From Symbiodinium natans (Eukaryota > Sar > Dinophyceae > Suessiales > Symbiodiniaceae), in assembly GCA_905221605.1 (NCBI GenBank), contig CAJNDS010001336.1:232473-296472 (forward strand): a stretch of 64,000 nt of DNA, written 5' to 3'. Made by a program: the position numbers and the translations under genes. Of this stretch, positions 12,837 to 23,157 are shown in pieces. Each line of letters opens with the position of its first letter. Positions within the stretch are counted from its first letter, which is position 1. A model generated the notes under the pieces. That model worked only from the letters and a program-made list of their open reading frames with translations. It did not search any database and was not told the DNA's origin.

Positions 12837-13099
12837 CAAGTCCAGGGTTCAGGGTGGATGCAAGGGCAGTGCAGGTTTCCTTGAGGGGCCTCGAACAGCT
12901 TGAAGCATTAATTCTTAGTAGGGTCGGGTTGTTTTGGAGCAGTCAGTTTTAGGGGCAATGCTTTCATCCTGCCTGCTCTTCGCGCCCAGCCAACTGGCGA
13001 TTGGCCAGCGCACACGCAAGCAGCAAGCCTGATTCGTAGGATGCCCGAGGCCCTATGGTTTTAGGGTCCCCCTAGGGTGGTTCTATGGTTCTTTGAGTT

Positions 13100-14160
13100 C
13101 TGCCTTAGTTGTATTGGGGCTTAACCGCCTTGTGACGTGTGTACCCATGCACAACTTCCACCACCCCAATTCCAACACCCTAAACCCTACACACACCAAG
13201 CCGCAAACCTCTTCCATTCATACCCACTTTATCCCCTACACACCTTGAGGGCTCCTCCATGGGGCTTTACGAAAACAGGGGACCCCAAAAAAAGAACCCA
13301 AATCGTAGGATCCCCTTAAAAAAAGGATCCCCATACGATACCCTATCGGACACCCCCCCATTTTCAGCCCCAAACACATGCCAGAGTCCATATATCAAGG
13401 GCGCACACACACAAGGTCTCTGACAGCTGTGAGAACCAAACATAGACAACGTCTGCGTCGCGACACGCTCATGCGCTGCTACTGCCCCCGATGCGCCACT
13501 TCTTTCTGGGTGTTCCGACGTTGCAACAGATTGCGTTTGCCCCAACACAAACGTATTGCAAAAAAAAACCTACAGTATTCACCGAGAAACAGCGTTGTTC
13601 AGCTCATGGTGCCGTAGCATCACAAGGAAGCAAAGGGGTCTGAGATGGTCTGAGTACATGTGGTGGGACCGGTCTACATAGGCCACAAGGCAGCAGCGGG
13701 CCATGCTGCTTGCAGGTTACAAAACTTCTTCATCGGAATCACTAGGCATCTGCTGCCATTAGTTTGCATGTTGTTGTCATTCTGCTCGTCAGCCATAGTT
13801 ATGTGCTTTGCAGCGATGGCAGGCTCAGCAATCGTGTTCTTCCGAGTCGCAACGAGTTCAACGACGACGATTCTCAATCACTGGAGAACCGTCTGATCGA
13901 ATACCGCGCACACCCAGTACAGGGAATGTGAATCTGCTGCAGCATCAAGAACCTTTTGACAGCTGAAGTGTGCGTGGTGAAGAGCTTCATGCATTTCACA
14001 GAAGCATCGAAGCTGTTGCAGACCATCAGCTCTTATCTTCATCTGTGGTCATGGAGAGAAGTCGCCTTTAAAAAAAGGGAAAACCTTACAAAAAGGGCAT
14101 CTGCTTCATGGTTCTTTTTGGTGGCACAGGCATTTTGAACAACGACATCTCCTCGATGCC
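13100..14160. other. Unique stretch, no gene recognised
   Basis: About 1 kb nearly free of telomere-like repeats. Short open frames exist on both strands (for example 13,660-13,896 plus, with a hydrophobic segment) but none shows a known motif or a convincing partner exon. An inverted phrase GGATCCCCTTAAAAAAAGGATCCCC is centred near 13,320. Confidence 0.4.
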
Positions 14161-14191
14161 CTGAAGCCGAAACCCGAAAGCATGAGGCACT

Positions 14192-14270
14192 AACCCTAAA
14201 CCCTAAACCCTAAACCCTAAACTCTAAACCCTAAAACCTAAACCCTAAACCCTAAACCCTTACCCTAAAC
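14192..14270 (-). repeat. CCCTAAA telomere-like array
   Basis: About eleven copies with minor variants. It forms the left arm of an inverted pair with the array at 14,351-14,443. Confidence 0.9.
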
Positions 14271-14278
14271 CCGAGCCT

Positions 14279-14347
14279 GCGCAGACGCGGGCACCCTTGG
14301 AGGGGCAGTCGAACAGCGCTGAGAGGAGCCCCAGCGCCTCTGAACTC
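14279..14347 (-). other. Possible exon between inverted telomere-like arrays
   Basis: On the minus strand, after an AG|G edge, one frame reads ALGLLSALFDCPSKGARVCA and then meets a GC-type donor-like GCAG|GCTCGG. This is protein-like in character, and the flanks match the confirmed-looking exons near 43-45 kb. No family is recognised and the plus strand is also open. Confidence 0.35.
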
Positions 14348-14350
14348 GGG

Positions 14351-14443
14351 TTTAGGGTTTAGGGTTTAGGGTTTAGGGTTTAGGGTTTAGGGTTTAGGGT
14401 TTAGGGTTTAGGGTTTAGGGTTTAGGGTTTAGGGTTTAGGGTT
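14351..14443 (+). repeat. TTTAGGG telomere-like array
   Basis: Thirteen uninterrupted copies of TTTAGGG, facing the CCCTAAA array at 14,192-14,270 across a ~75-bp GC-rich island. Confidence 0.97.
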
Positions 14444-15808
14444 TCAAGATCCTGTCAGCGACCGATGCAAGTGCACCAAGAAAATCCAGCGAATTCACAA
14501 AACAGTGTTTGCACCTTGTACGAGTTGGCAGAACCAAGGTTTGCGCATGAAGCAATCTGCAACGTCGTCTAGCAAGACGATAGCGGCGTGATCCCACAAT
14601 GCGTCATCTGCAAGCGTTAAGGTTTAGGGCCCCGATACCCGGACCTTGCGTTCTTATTGGGCCACTGCCACTGCTGCTGCCGGTCCGTGTCAGTGTCGTC
14701 CTTCGGCTCAGGCTGAGCAGCTTGCTGCCTCCACCGCCCTGGCCGGCTGACCGGCTGCTGCTGCTGTCTTGACCGGCTGTCCCCTTTTCAATTCAACCCA
14801 AACCCCTTAAACCCTTCAACCCTAAACCCCTCAACCCCTAAGCCTTGAAACCCTAGAGCCCCTTAACCCATTAACCCTTCACCCTAAACACTAAAAGCCC
14901 CACCCAGCCTACTAACCTTTAAACCCGAAAGCCCCTGCAACTCTGAAGGTTTTAGGGCTTTAAGGCTTAGGGTTTAAGGGGTTTAGGGCTTTGGGTTCCA
15001 AGGGTGGGGTTAGGGTTTAGGGTTTAAAGGCTTAAGGCCTTAGCTTTTTAGGGTTTAGGGTTTCGGGCTTAAAGGCTTTATGGTCCTTAGGATTTTGGGG
15101 TGCATTAGGGGTGCTTTTTTGGGGGGGCCCTAAACCCCAAACCCCAAACCCTAAACCCTAAACCCTAAACCCGGTGCACAAGCGATCGACATGAGGGTGT
15201 GGGGCGTTTCTGAGGGCTTGGGTCGGTTTTGGGCTTCTGAGGTGTGCGAGGGCCAATCTCCTACCCCTCCATAAAGATGCTCACCCTAAACCCTCATTAA
15301 ACCCCCTAAGTTGCTGAGTTCAGAAGCCCCCAAGAAGTGTACACGTTCAGTTTTATAGGGGGTTATAGTATCCCAACACGTGTAAAGTGTACTTAGCTAC
15401 TAAGGCCCTACCCCAAGGCCTGAGGTAGTATTGAACATGACCTTGCCTGGACACGTCCAAAGCCGATTCCGTCCCGACCCCGCTCCTTCTAAAACCTTTA
15501 CCCCCAGCAAAGACGCCATATCTCAGACCTAAAGCCCGAAGTTGGGCGCCTTGTTTTGGGAGGAGATGACGGCCTTACTCTGAATCTATAAAACAATCCC
15601 GCGAAGCCTCCCCGCCGCAAGTCTCTTCTCCCCCCGCCCCCGTCCCATACCCTAAAACCCCCTCATCCCTAAACCCCCTAAGCCCTAAACCACCCTACAC
15701 GCCCCCTAAACCCTAAACCCCAAGAAAGCCCAAAGCCCCCCGAAGTCCTGAACCCCAACCCTGAACCCTGAACCTGAACCCTCAGACCCTCAGCCCTGAA
15801 CCCCTAAC
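14444..15808. repeat. Unique patches and degenerate telomere-like text
   Basis: A unique patch (14,444-14,790, including a short CTG-rich tract) is followed by CCCTAAA- and TTTAGGG-like text to 15,175. Another unique patch runs to 15,640, then repeats up to the retrotransposon target site. No open frame has recognisable content. Confidence 0.5.
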
Positions 15809-15813
15809 ACCTA

Positions 15814-16027
15814 TGCGGAGCTGCAAGTTGTATTCAGAAATTGAATGGAAGGGTGAAGAAAAAGGGTCAATGTACCCGGTGATTTTTTGGCTCAAGATGT
15901 GCCATGCGCCTAGTAAGAAAAGGGTGCTTGGTCCTTTGGGTTTGGTTTGTGGTTGGTCCAGGGGGCTTAAGGGCATCTTCTGGGGTTGACTGTTTTGTTC
16001 CTTGTCCCTCTTTGGTTGCCCCCCGTA
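15814..16027 (+). repeat. 5' LTR
   Basis: 214 bp, starting TGCGGAGCTGC and ending CCCCCGTA. The same sequence occurs at 25,452-25,665 with three substitutions. A copia-family LTR should carry promoter and polyadenylation signals, but I cannot point to them. Confidence 0.95.
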
Positions 16028-16039
16028 GGTTATGAGCCC
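16028..16039 (+). promoter_or_regulatory. Primer binding site, initiator tRNA-Met anticodon arm type
   Basis: Immediately after the 5' LTR is GGTTATGAGCCC. This is complementary to GGGCTCATAACC, the anticodon stem-loop sequence of initiator tRNA-Met, rather than to the tRNA 3' end. Drosophila copia and yeast Ty5 are known to prime from such an internal or half-tRNA site. Confidence 0.75.
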
Positions 16040-16067
16040 AAATTAGGCTTCCTGCGGTGTAGGTAAG

Positions 16068-19000
16068 ATGTTTCGCTTGTTTAGCGCCATGGACATGTTG
16101 CGGCGTCGCTCAGAACCTGGACTGTCATCCGCGGCCAATGAAGCCGAAGAAAATCATGGTGATGGGGGTGAAGAACGACAGCAAGTGGTACAAGCGCTGA
16201 CAGATGGTAGGGAAGTTGCAATGATACAACCAACGTCTCAGGTGGAAAATGAAGTGGTTCCGTTTCCAGCAGCGAATCCTTTCTGGAGCGAGCGGGCTCA
16301 CGAAGAGATGAGACTGAGGCAATCAAGGCCGGCAAGTCTTCCTGCGAGCGGAGGGGATAGAAGTGGTGAAAATACGAGGAGGCCACCGTCGCTGCCAGAT
16401 CTTCGGGATCGAGAACCTGCACCAGCTGAGAGGCCATCGTCAGGCTTAATGGGCCAGATGGAACGAGGTAATATTGGTGAGACACAAGCAGAGGAAGAGC
16501 TTATTCCTGATCTGACTGGTGAAGAGCAAGGTGAAGATATGGCAGTGGTAAAGCGTGCACTTAAGGAGTTGCTGGTGCAGACACAGGAGCTTGGAAACAG
16601 GTTGCATAGAGTGGAGGAGAAAAGTTATACCTCTGCTGCATCTGGGTCAGCTTCGCGAGCACGGAGCACTGGAGTGGTGGACGCAAATGCTGCATATCCC
16701 TTGGGAATGACTCCAGAGAAACAGTATCCGCCAGGACAAGTTTTCTACACTGATGGGATGGGTGGTTTTTGGACTGTGTTGCCTGATGGGACATGGCTGC
16801 CTATTGAGGGCTACGACCTGCCAAAGAGTTGTGGCCTTCAACCCTTGCCTGAGTCCAGGAAGGGGGATGCTCAGGTGGAGGAAGAAAAAGAAGTAGCTGA
16901 AGGGAAGAAACCCTCCAGATTGCCTCCACTGAATTACCCCCTGGGAGGTTCTGCAAGTGGTGTATATGCAGGTGCCCCACCCGGTTTGACACATGCGCCG
17001 ATTACTTCCTTGCCGACAGGTGTTGATGGTTCTGCCGCACCTATAGTGAATCAGCCCGGTTTTGTTTCAGCTCGGGAAACCGTGACGCAAGAGAATACGG
17101 CAGGATCGGGTGGATATACAATGGTGGATAATGTTCCGTATCGGTGGAAAATGACAGCTGGGAAGTTGGAATTAGAAAAGGTTCCACTCACAGCTTTTAC
17201 GCCTGGTATGGGACATGGACTGCCGCAAAGGCCTGGCGGTAGTGTCAGTTTACCTCCTGGAGCAGTGGTGCCACGTGGTGTGCCAATTGGTGATAGTTCT
17301 GGAACCGAACGTCCGGAGGCTCTTGGGAAGCATGTGATGAGCCTTCCTACTTTGGCAGACTACACACCAAGCAACCCGACGGCACTAGGAGATTGGATCG
17401 CAATGCTCGAACCAATGTTGTCTTCGCTGACAGATACAGGAAGGGTGTGGTGGCAATGCGTCTATTCAAAGGCGTATCAGGCGTATGCCAAATGGTTGAG
17501 TGTTTCTCCGCTGGAAAGGTTGGGCATCAAGGCTGAGCTGGAAGGGCTCAAGGTGGTTCAAACTGCGCACGTTTTGTTGGAGCAGAGGGCAGTGTCTTTG
17601 CTGTTGCAGGCGATTCCGGAGAGACTGAAGACCGAGATCGTTTCCACTCGAATGTTGGGATCGGTGATGATATTTTACAAATTGCTGACGGTTTACCAAC
17701 CAGGTGGAGCAAACGAGCGCAGCACAGTGTTGAACTTCTTGGTGCAACCATCTTCGGCAACCTCGATCTCAGAGGCCATTAAGGGAGTGCGTCAATGGGC
17801 GCAATGGCGTTCCCGATTAAGGGAGTTGCGAGCGGCCGAGCCGGACGCTACCTTGCTTATCAAGGGATTGGATGCTTTATCATCCGCGTTGCTGGCAAAA
17901 CACCCTACGGTTCATTTCAGAGCGGCATCCTTTCGGGAGAAATTGGGGGTGGACTACTCGCCGACCTCTGAAACTGCGACACAACTGGCTGAAATGTTAC
18001 AGGCAGAGTTTGAACTGCTATTACATAGCGCTGGTGATCAAGAGGTGAAGCAGGACTCGGACGCCAAGAAAAGGGCAAGGTTAAACAGGGCCCAAAAGGG
18101 AACTGGTGACGAGACAGAGGAGGGTGACAAAGGCAAAGCGAAAGGAAAAAGGTACAGCAGTGATGGTGAACGTCCATTCTGTTGGATATATGGAAAGACA
18201 GAAGCAGGCTGCAAGTTCGGGTCACGCTGCAAGTTTCGCCATGACAAGGACTCCCTGGAGCGTGGAAGATGTTTCGAATGTGGGGCCGTTGGCCATTTAC
18301 AGCCGCAGTGTCCATACAAAGATGGTGCAAGTCCCAATGTGGACTCAAATTCCGAAAGGAATAAATCTAAAGGAAATTCTCCCAAAGGGGGAAAGGGCGG
18401 CAAAGGTGCGAAATGGGGAAATGCCAAAAAGGCAGAAGTGGCTGAAGGGGGAGATGAGACGGCTAATGCGGGACTGGAGAAAGGTTCTGCAAGTCCCTCA
18501 TCACCATCAACACCCAATCAGGTCCTTGCTGAAGCGTTAGAGGTGCTGAAATCTATGAAACTGTCATCAGCGCAGTCAGCATCGAGCGGGGATCCCAGTG
18601 TTCGGATGTTATGTTGCTCTGGGGTTTTTCAGCAGGAAAGGAGAGTGGCGTTGGTGGACACAGCTGCTACGCATCTTGCGCGGACGCTTTTTGCATGGGA
18701 ATGTTTACCCGACACTACTGTTACGGTGCAAAGCGCGCTTGGTGGTGTGATAATGAGGATTACAGAGAAAGGGACTTTGATTGGGGAAGACAATGGGCCT
18801 CTGATTATCCCTCTCTGGTTGATCTTGGAGTTTGGGGCGAACCTCACAGTGATCAATGGGATGTGTCACGTGGGTGCAAAATCTTCGCTGGACCAGCTCT
18901 TGTGGTTTGAACATGGCTGTTTGGTTATGGATTACGAAACAGCTGAAAAAATGGTTTTGCATGCTGAAAGGCAGTGTGCGTTTTGGTCCCATTCTCAATG

Positions 19001-19769
19001 GAGGAATGGAAGGGCAGACTGTGGAGTCGGTTCGTCTGACGCCACGTTGTTGCCGAAGCAGGGAGAAGGCCGAGGAGTATGCGTCCTACGTGTGGCCAGG
19101 GTTTCTGACACCAATGAGTGTTCGGGAATGGGCATGTTGGACTCAGGAGCATCACATCCTCTCAGATCACTTCGTCCTGGTGAACAGCTTCCGCAGCAAA
19201 AGGTGTTGGTGTCCTTAGCTGTTGGATCTCGGGAGATGTGTATTACCCCAGGTGGGACCCTGGTAACTCCTGAAATGGTAGATCCACTAGTGCCAATTGG
19301 CAAAGCGAGCGCCTTGGTTGGTCTCAGAGTTCAGTGGCGTGGTGGCAAGTGCACAGCCTCACATCCTGTTCTGGGGAAACTTCGCGTTCGAGATCTGAAT
19401 GGGTGCCCTTGTTTAGAAAAGGAGGTGGCGCTTCAGATCATTGATGAAATGGATTGGTGCTCACCAAAGCAAGCATTAAAGCTGGCACGTATGGTTCAAG
19501 GGTGTCCAAATACGGACAATGAAGTGGCCGTAAAAGCGTTGTTGCAAAGCGCAGCGCGGACAGCGTCAGCGAACGAGGAGGAGTTCGTCCAGGCTTGTTG
19601 GCGATTTCTTCGGTGGTATTATGGGGATATACCAGAAAATATGCTGATGGAGCTGTTGCCACGTGGGGATATTGCGGCGTTGCCTTTCAACCGTCATAAA
19701 AGGCGACGGCTGGAAAACAAAAATGGCATTTTCCCAGTCGGGATGTGGAGGTACTGGAGCTGGATTTGA
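16068..19769 (+). CDS. Copia gag-protease part of polyprotein
   Basis: 1233 residues. The N-terminal ~650 residues are gag-like: low-complexity and charged, with a probable structural core around residues 430-650. A CCCH zinc finger starts at C705 (C-x9-C-x5-C-x3-H) and a CCHC knuckle at C735 (CFECGAVGHLQPQC). Both should bind the RNA genome. The retroviral-type aspartic protease motif LDSGAS has its Asp at residue 1025. A second, earlier Asp motif (LVDTAATH, Asp 864) precedes it. The start is the first ATG after the primer site. The C-terminal stop is artificial: one base is missing from a T run near 19,729-19,732, and the polyprotein clearly continues in the next frame. Confidence 0.88.
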   Translation: MFRLFSAMDMLRRRSEPGLSSAANEAEENHGDGGEERQQVVQALTDGREVAMIQPTSQVENEVVPFPAANPFWSERAHEEMRLRQSRPASLPASGGDRSGENTRRPPSLPDLRDREPAPAERPSSGLMGQMERGNIGETQAEEELIPDLTGEEQGEDMAVVKRALKELLVQTQELGNRLHRVEEKSYTSAASGSASRARSTGVVDANAAYPLGMTPEKQYPPGQVFYTDGMGGFWTVLPDGTWLPIEGYDLPKSCGLQPLPESRKGDAQVEEEKEVAEGKKPSRLPPLNYPLGGSASGVYAGAPPGLTHAPITSLPTGVDGSAAPIVNQPGFVSARETVTQENTAGSGGYTMVDNVPYRWKMTAGKLELEKVPLTAFTPGMGHGLPQRPGGSVSLPPGAVVPRGVPIGDSSGTERPEALGKHVMSLPTLADYTPSNPTALGDWIAMLEPMLSSLTDTGRVWWQCVYSKAYQAYAKWLSVSPLERLGIKAELEGLKVVQTAHVLLEQRAVSLLLQAIPERLKTEIVSTRMLGSVMIFYKLLTVYQPGGANERSTVLNFLVQPSSATSISEAIKGVRQWAQWRSRLRELRAAEPDATLLIKGLDALSSALLAKHPTVHFRAASFREKLGVDYSPTSETATQLAEMLQAEFELLLHSAGDQEVKQDSDAKKRARLNRAQKGTGDETEEGDKGKAKGKRYSSDGERPFCWIYGKTEAGCKFGSRCKFRHDKDSLERGRCFECGAVGHLQPQCPYKDGASPNVDSNSERNKSKGNSPKGGKGGKGAKWGNAKKAEVAEGGDETANAGLEKGSASPSSPSTPNQVLAEALEVLKSMKLSSAQSASSGDPSVRMLCCSGVFQQERRVALVDTAATHLARTLFAWECLPDTTVTVQSALGGVIMRITEKGTLIGEDNGPLIIPLWLILEFGANLTVINGMCHVGAKSSLDQLLWFEHGCLVMDYETAEKMVLHAERQCAFWSHSQWRNGRADCGVGSSDATLLPKQGEGRGVCVLRVARVSDTNECSGMGMLDSGASHPLRSLRPGEQLPQQKVLVSLAVGSREMCITPGGTLVTPEMVDPLVPIGKASALVGLRVQWRGGKCTASHPVLGKLRVRDLNGCPCLEKEVALQIIDEMDWCSPKQALKLARMVQGCPNTDNEVAVKALLQSAARTASANEEEFVQACWRFLRWYYGDIPENMLMELLPRGDIAALPFNRHKRRRLENKNGIFPVGMWRYWSWI

Positions 19770-21604
19770 AGAAAGGCGGTGACCTACACAATTCGAGCGT
19801 CTGGAAGTATCTTCTGCATCTGGCGGCTGAAGGTAAGGTGGTTGCTGTGGTTGGAGGACCTCCATGCAGGACAGTGTCAAGGTTGAGAGGTGAAGACGGT
19901 GGTCCACCTGTATTACGCCGGCGCTGTGGGCCTGAACGGTGGGGAGTAAAGAGTCTTCCTTGGCCACATCAAGAATTAGCTCAAAAGGATGGTGTTTTAC
20001 TTCTGAAGATGCTTTTCCTATATGACGTGGCGGTGCATTCGAGGTGTGGAACTGCTGGTGTCATCAATGGAGGCTCTGTCTTCTTTGGCATGGAAAGTCC
20101 TGGGGACCCTGAGCTCATAGGGAAAGATTTTTCTCAGAACTACAAAACGGTCTTGAGTGCTGAGGATCTGGTGGATGGTTCTCAGAAAGGGTTCTCAAGT
20201 CCTACCTTCTGGAGTTGGCCAGAGGTAAAATGTTTTTGCGAGCGTTATGGAATGTACGCTGCACATTTTGATCAAGGAGCATTGGGACATGCTCTGGTGA
20301 AGCCTACGACTTTCCTGGTGTCTGATATGGAACTATGGGAATCGTTGGAACAGGTTCGCGTGGTTGTTCCGTGGTCAGCAACATTCGCTTCTACCCTGGA
20401 AGAACGTATTGGACAATCCTCCATATGGGCGCGATGGGCGTTTGGATTGGTAAAAAGAATACGTCACAGGTTGGCACAATGGTTGCAGGAGAGCGACGCT
20501 GAAGGGGAAACTATATTGTCAAAAAAGGAAGAACGAGAAGGAACGTTATGGGGGTTAACGGCTGAAGAGCGAGCTTTCCGTGATCATTGCCTAAGGGGGC
20601 ATATTCCTTTCAGACGTGATTGTCAAATTTGTGTGTCTGCCGCTGGAAAAGAGCGTCGCCATTTGAGGCGGAAGCATGGGGATGCTTACACTTTATCATT
20701 GGACTTGGCGGGTCCGTACAAGTGTTCCAAGGATGCTCACCAGCAGAAGCCACGACACGCTGTTATTGGTGTTTATCAATTTCCAAGGTTAGATCCCAAT
20801 GTGGGTCGCCCTCCAGAAAAGGAGGAAGATGTGGACGAGGTGGAAGATCAGGTGGGAGATGGAGGTGCTGGTGTCGGAGAATGGCTGGGTGATGCAGTCG
20901 CTAACTTCGAGGAGGAGGACTCTGCGCCAGTGGAACCTGCGCCAGTTCTGGAGGCAGAGGTGTTAAAAATCCAAGCTTCTGAAAAATCCTGGAAGGAACT
21001 GAAGGACCACTTGACCCAGCCTGTTCGCATGATCAACTTCGTTATGGTGGAGCCGATTGTGGACAAACAACAGACAACTGTTTTATCGGCTGTTCAAAGG
21101 ATGATGGTGCGCCTGCAAAGACATGGGTATCCGGTGTTAAGAATCCATTCAGATCGAGCGGGGGAGTTTGTCAATGCACGCTTCCGGTCCTTTTGTGAAA
21201 CTCGTCTGATATATAGGACCACTGGTGATCCTGGAGTCCCACAAACAAATGGGCGCGCTGAAGCATGTGTGGGTTTATTCAAACGTGGTGTAAGGTCGCT
21301 CTTAAAGGAGGCGCGACTCGGGCCGGCGTACTGGGCACTAGCTGCTCGCCATTGGTCAATGTTACGGTGGCATAAAGCTGAAAGGGAGTTGGGGTTAAAC
21401 CCGAAGGCGTTGCTTCCCTTTGGTGCTCAGATTCAAGTCAAACGTCGTCCGTGGGAGTTGCTGGGTCCGGATGGAACAAAGAAAGGTCGGCAATGGGTCG
21501 ATCGTACACAGCCCGCGCTTCTTTTAGGTCCATGTGATGACCTACCTGGTGGTTATTGGGTGAACTGGTGTTATTTCCCTGCGCTACAATTTTTTCCAAT
21601 ATAA
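19730..21604 (+). CDS. Copia polyprotein: methyltransferase-like module plus integrase
   Basis: Continues the gag-protease frame after a one-base shift and has no start of its own. The first ~230 residues hold EVLELDL and VVGGPPCRTVS (Cys at residue 41 counted from 19,745), then VFFGMESPGDP and FDQGALGH..KPT. This order resembles DNA (cytosine-5) methyltransferases, whose catalytic Cys sits in a PPC/PCQ motif. The integrase follows: a zinc-binding-like H-x4-H...C-x2-C around 20,585-20,635, then catalytic D320, D470 and E506, with exactly 35 residues between the last two (D-x35-E). The D320-D470 spacing is unusually long because of an acidic insert. The next shift lies at the GGG near 21,549. 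Confidence 0.85.
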   Translation, partial: FPSRDVEVLELDLKKGGDLHNSSVWKYLLHLAAEGKVVAVVGGPPCRTVSRLRGEDGGPPVLRRRCGPERWGVKSLPWPHQELAQKDGVLLLKMLFLYDVAVHSRCGTAGVINGGSVFFGMESPGDPELIGKDFSQNYKTVLSAEDLVDGSQKGFSSPTFWSWPEVKCFCERYGMYAAHFDQGALGHALVKPTTFLVSDMELWESLEQVRVVVPWSATFASTLEERIGQSSIWARWAFGLVKRIRHRLAQWLQESDAEGETILSKKEEREGTLWGLTAEERAFRDHCLRGHIPFRRDCQICVSAAGKERRHLRRKHGDAYTLSLDLAGPYKCSKDAHQQKPRHAVIGVYQFPRLDPNVGRPPEKEEDVDEVEDQVGDGGAGVGEWLGDAVANFEEEDSAPVEPAPVLEAEVLKIQASEKSWKELKDHLTQPVRMINFVMVEPIVDKQQTTVLSAVQRMMVRLQRHGYPVLRIHSDRAGEFVNARFRSFCETRLIYRTTGDPGVPQTNGRAEACVGLFKRGVRSLLKEARLGPAYWALAARHWSMLRWHKAERELGLNPKALLPFGAQIQVKRRPWELLGPDGTKKGRQWVDRTQPALLLGPCDDLPGGYWVNWCYFPALQFFPI

Positions 21605-23157
21605 GGGAACCGCCAGAATTGGAGTTGGAAGGGGTGGCAGAAGAACAGGAGCCTTCTCCTCCAGAGCATCGTCTCAAAGGGAAAAAACCAGAGCTTCGTT
21701 TCGCTGATGAGGAGGGCCCTCCATTACCTCCGCCTCGCGATCCTCCAGTTCGCCATCGGTTAATGTCAAAAAGCCCGGCCTCTTCACTGCGTGGTCATGT
21801 GGGCTCCTTGCGCTTGCTTCGCAAGCGGGGGGAGAGTCCGCCCTTAGAAATTTTTGAGGATGACACGCAGGGTCTGGGGGAGCTGGAAGAAAATGCAGAT
21901 ATTGAGGACAATGTTCCTGGTGATGAGTATTGGCCGACTTGTTGTTCTCCTCGTGAAGATGCTTATTTGGTCTGCAAAAGGGAGACTGCAGAGGATGGAA
22001 CACAGTTGGAAAAAGAAGAACAAAAAGCCAAATCGATGTATGAAAGGTCTATGTATGATTACGTGGACTGTGAAGAGCTTTTGGAAGGGATTGTATACCC
22101 AAAGAGGGTGAACCGAAGAGGTGGTATTAACAATTGGTGCACAAGTACGCGAGCTCTGGTGTTGGGCCACTATACTCATGGCGGAGTGTGTGGTATTACA
22201 AAAGAGACTCATCGAAGGCCATGGCTATGTCGATACCTGGCATCATTTGTGAAGCACCACAATCCTGAAGCCAATTTTTCTGCTCTTCAGATCTCATGCA
22301 ATGCTCCGGTGTCATTGCATAGAGATAGTCACAATGAAAAGCATTGCTGCAATTATGTGTGTGGCTTTGGTGACTATAAGGATGGTCAGCTGTGGGTTGA
22401 GGATGAGGAGGTTTTAGAGGAAGGAGCTGAAGTGGTGGAGCAATCCTATGGGAAGAAAGTCTTGCCTGGAAAATTGGTCAATATCCACTGGAACTTCATG
22501 TCGTTCTTTCCGAGAAAATTGCACGGACCTATGCCTTGGAAAGGGAACAGGGTATCTTTGACGGGGTACACACCTGTTTTTATGGAGCGTTTGAGCTACA
22601 AGGATAGGTGCTATCTTCTCCAATGTAAGTTTCCTCTTCCGGAACCACGAGCTGAAGAAGGTGAAAAAAGAAAATGGTTAAAAATGACGTTGAAAGAGAC
22701 CTCGCTGGACGACATTGCGGAGGAAGTCGACTATGCTGTTTTTGAGGCGCAACAATGGGCTCTAGAGGAGCATTTGAGTATTCGACGCCTAATTGCTGAA
22801 CAGGAATGTTGCGTTTTGGACGAGTTCCATGAATCGGCCAATGAGTCGAATGGGGAAAAAGGATCAGAGACTGGAGAATGGCTGGTTAAAGCAAAAAGAA
22901 CCGAGGAGCAGCTCTCGAAGTTTTTGGTCAAAGCAGCTCAAGTTCAGCAAATGGTGCAAGAAAATACCGCGCTTGAGGCAGCAGAGGAGGTTGAGTTCCT
23001 GCAAACAAAAACAATTCCTACACAAGAAGCCATGCAAGAGCTGGAAAAGTGGAGGGAATCATTGTCGGACGAGGTGACGTCTTTGGTTAAAGAGTTGGAG
23101 GTGGTGGAGCCAACGACTCAAGAAAAGCTGGACAAATTGGCGGAATTAAGAGCCTAA
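21551..23157 (+). CDS. Copia polyprotein: 2OG-Fe(II) dioxygenase-like domain
   Basis: Lies between integrase and RT in the same polyprotein, entered by a one-base shift. Proline/acid-rich linker residues 15-110 are followed by a folded region. H255-x-D257 (SLHRDSHNEKH), a GFGDYKDGQLWVED strand pair, H323 (FFPRKLHGPMPW) and R332 (NRVSLTGYTP) reproduce the Fe(II)-binding HxD...H triad and the 2-oxoglutarate Arg of JBP/TET/AlkB-type oxygenases in the right order and spacing. Residues beyond 375 are acidic and helical, probably coiled coil. The role in the element is unknown. Oxidation of pyrimidine bases is one possibility. A one-base shift near 23,150-23,156 leads into RT. Confidence 0.7.
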
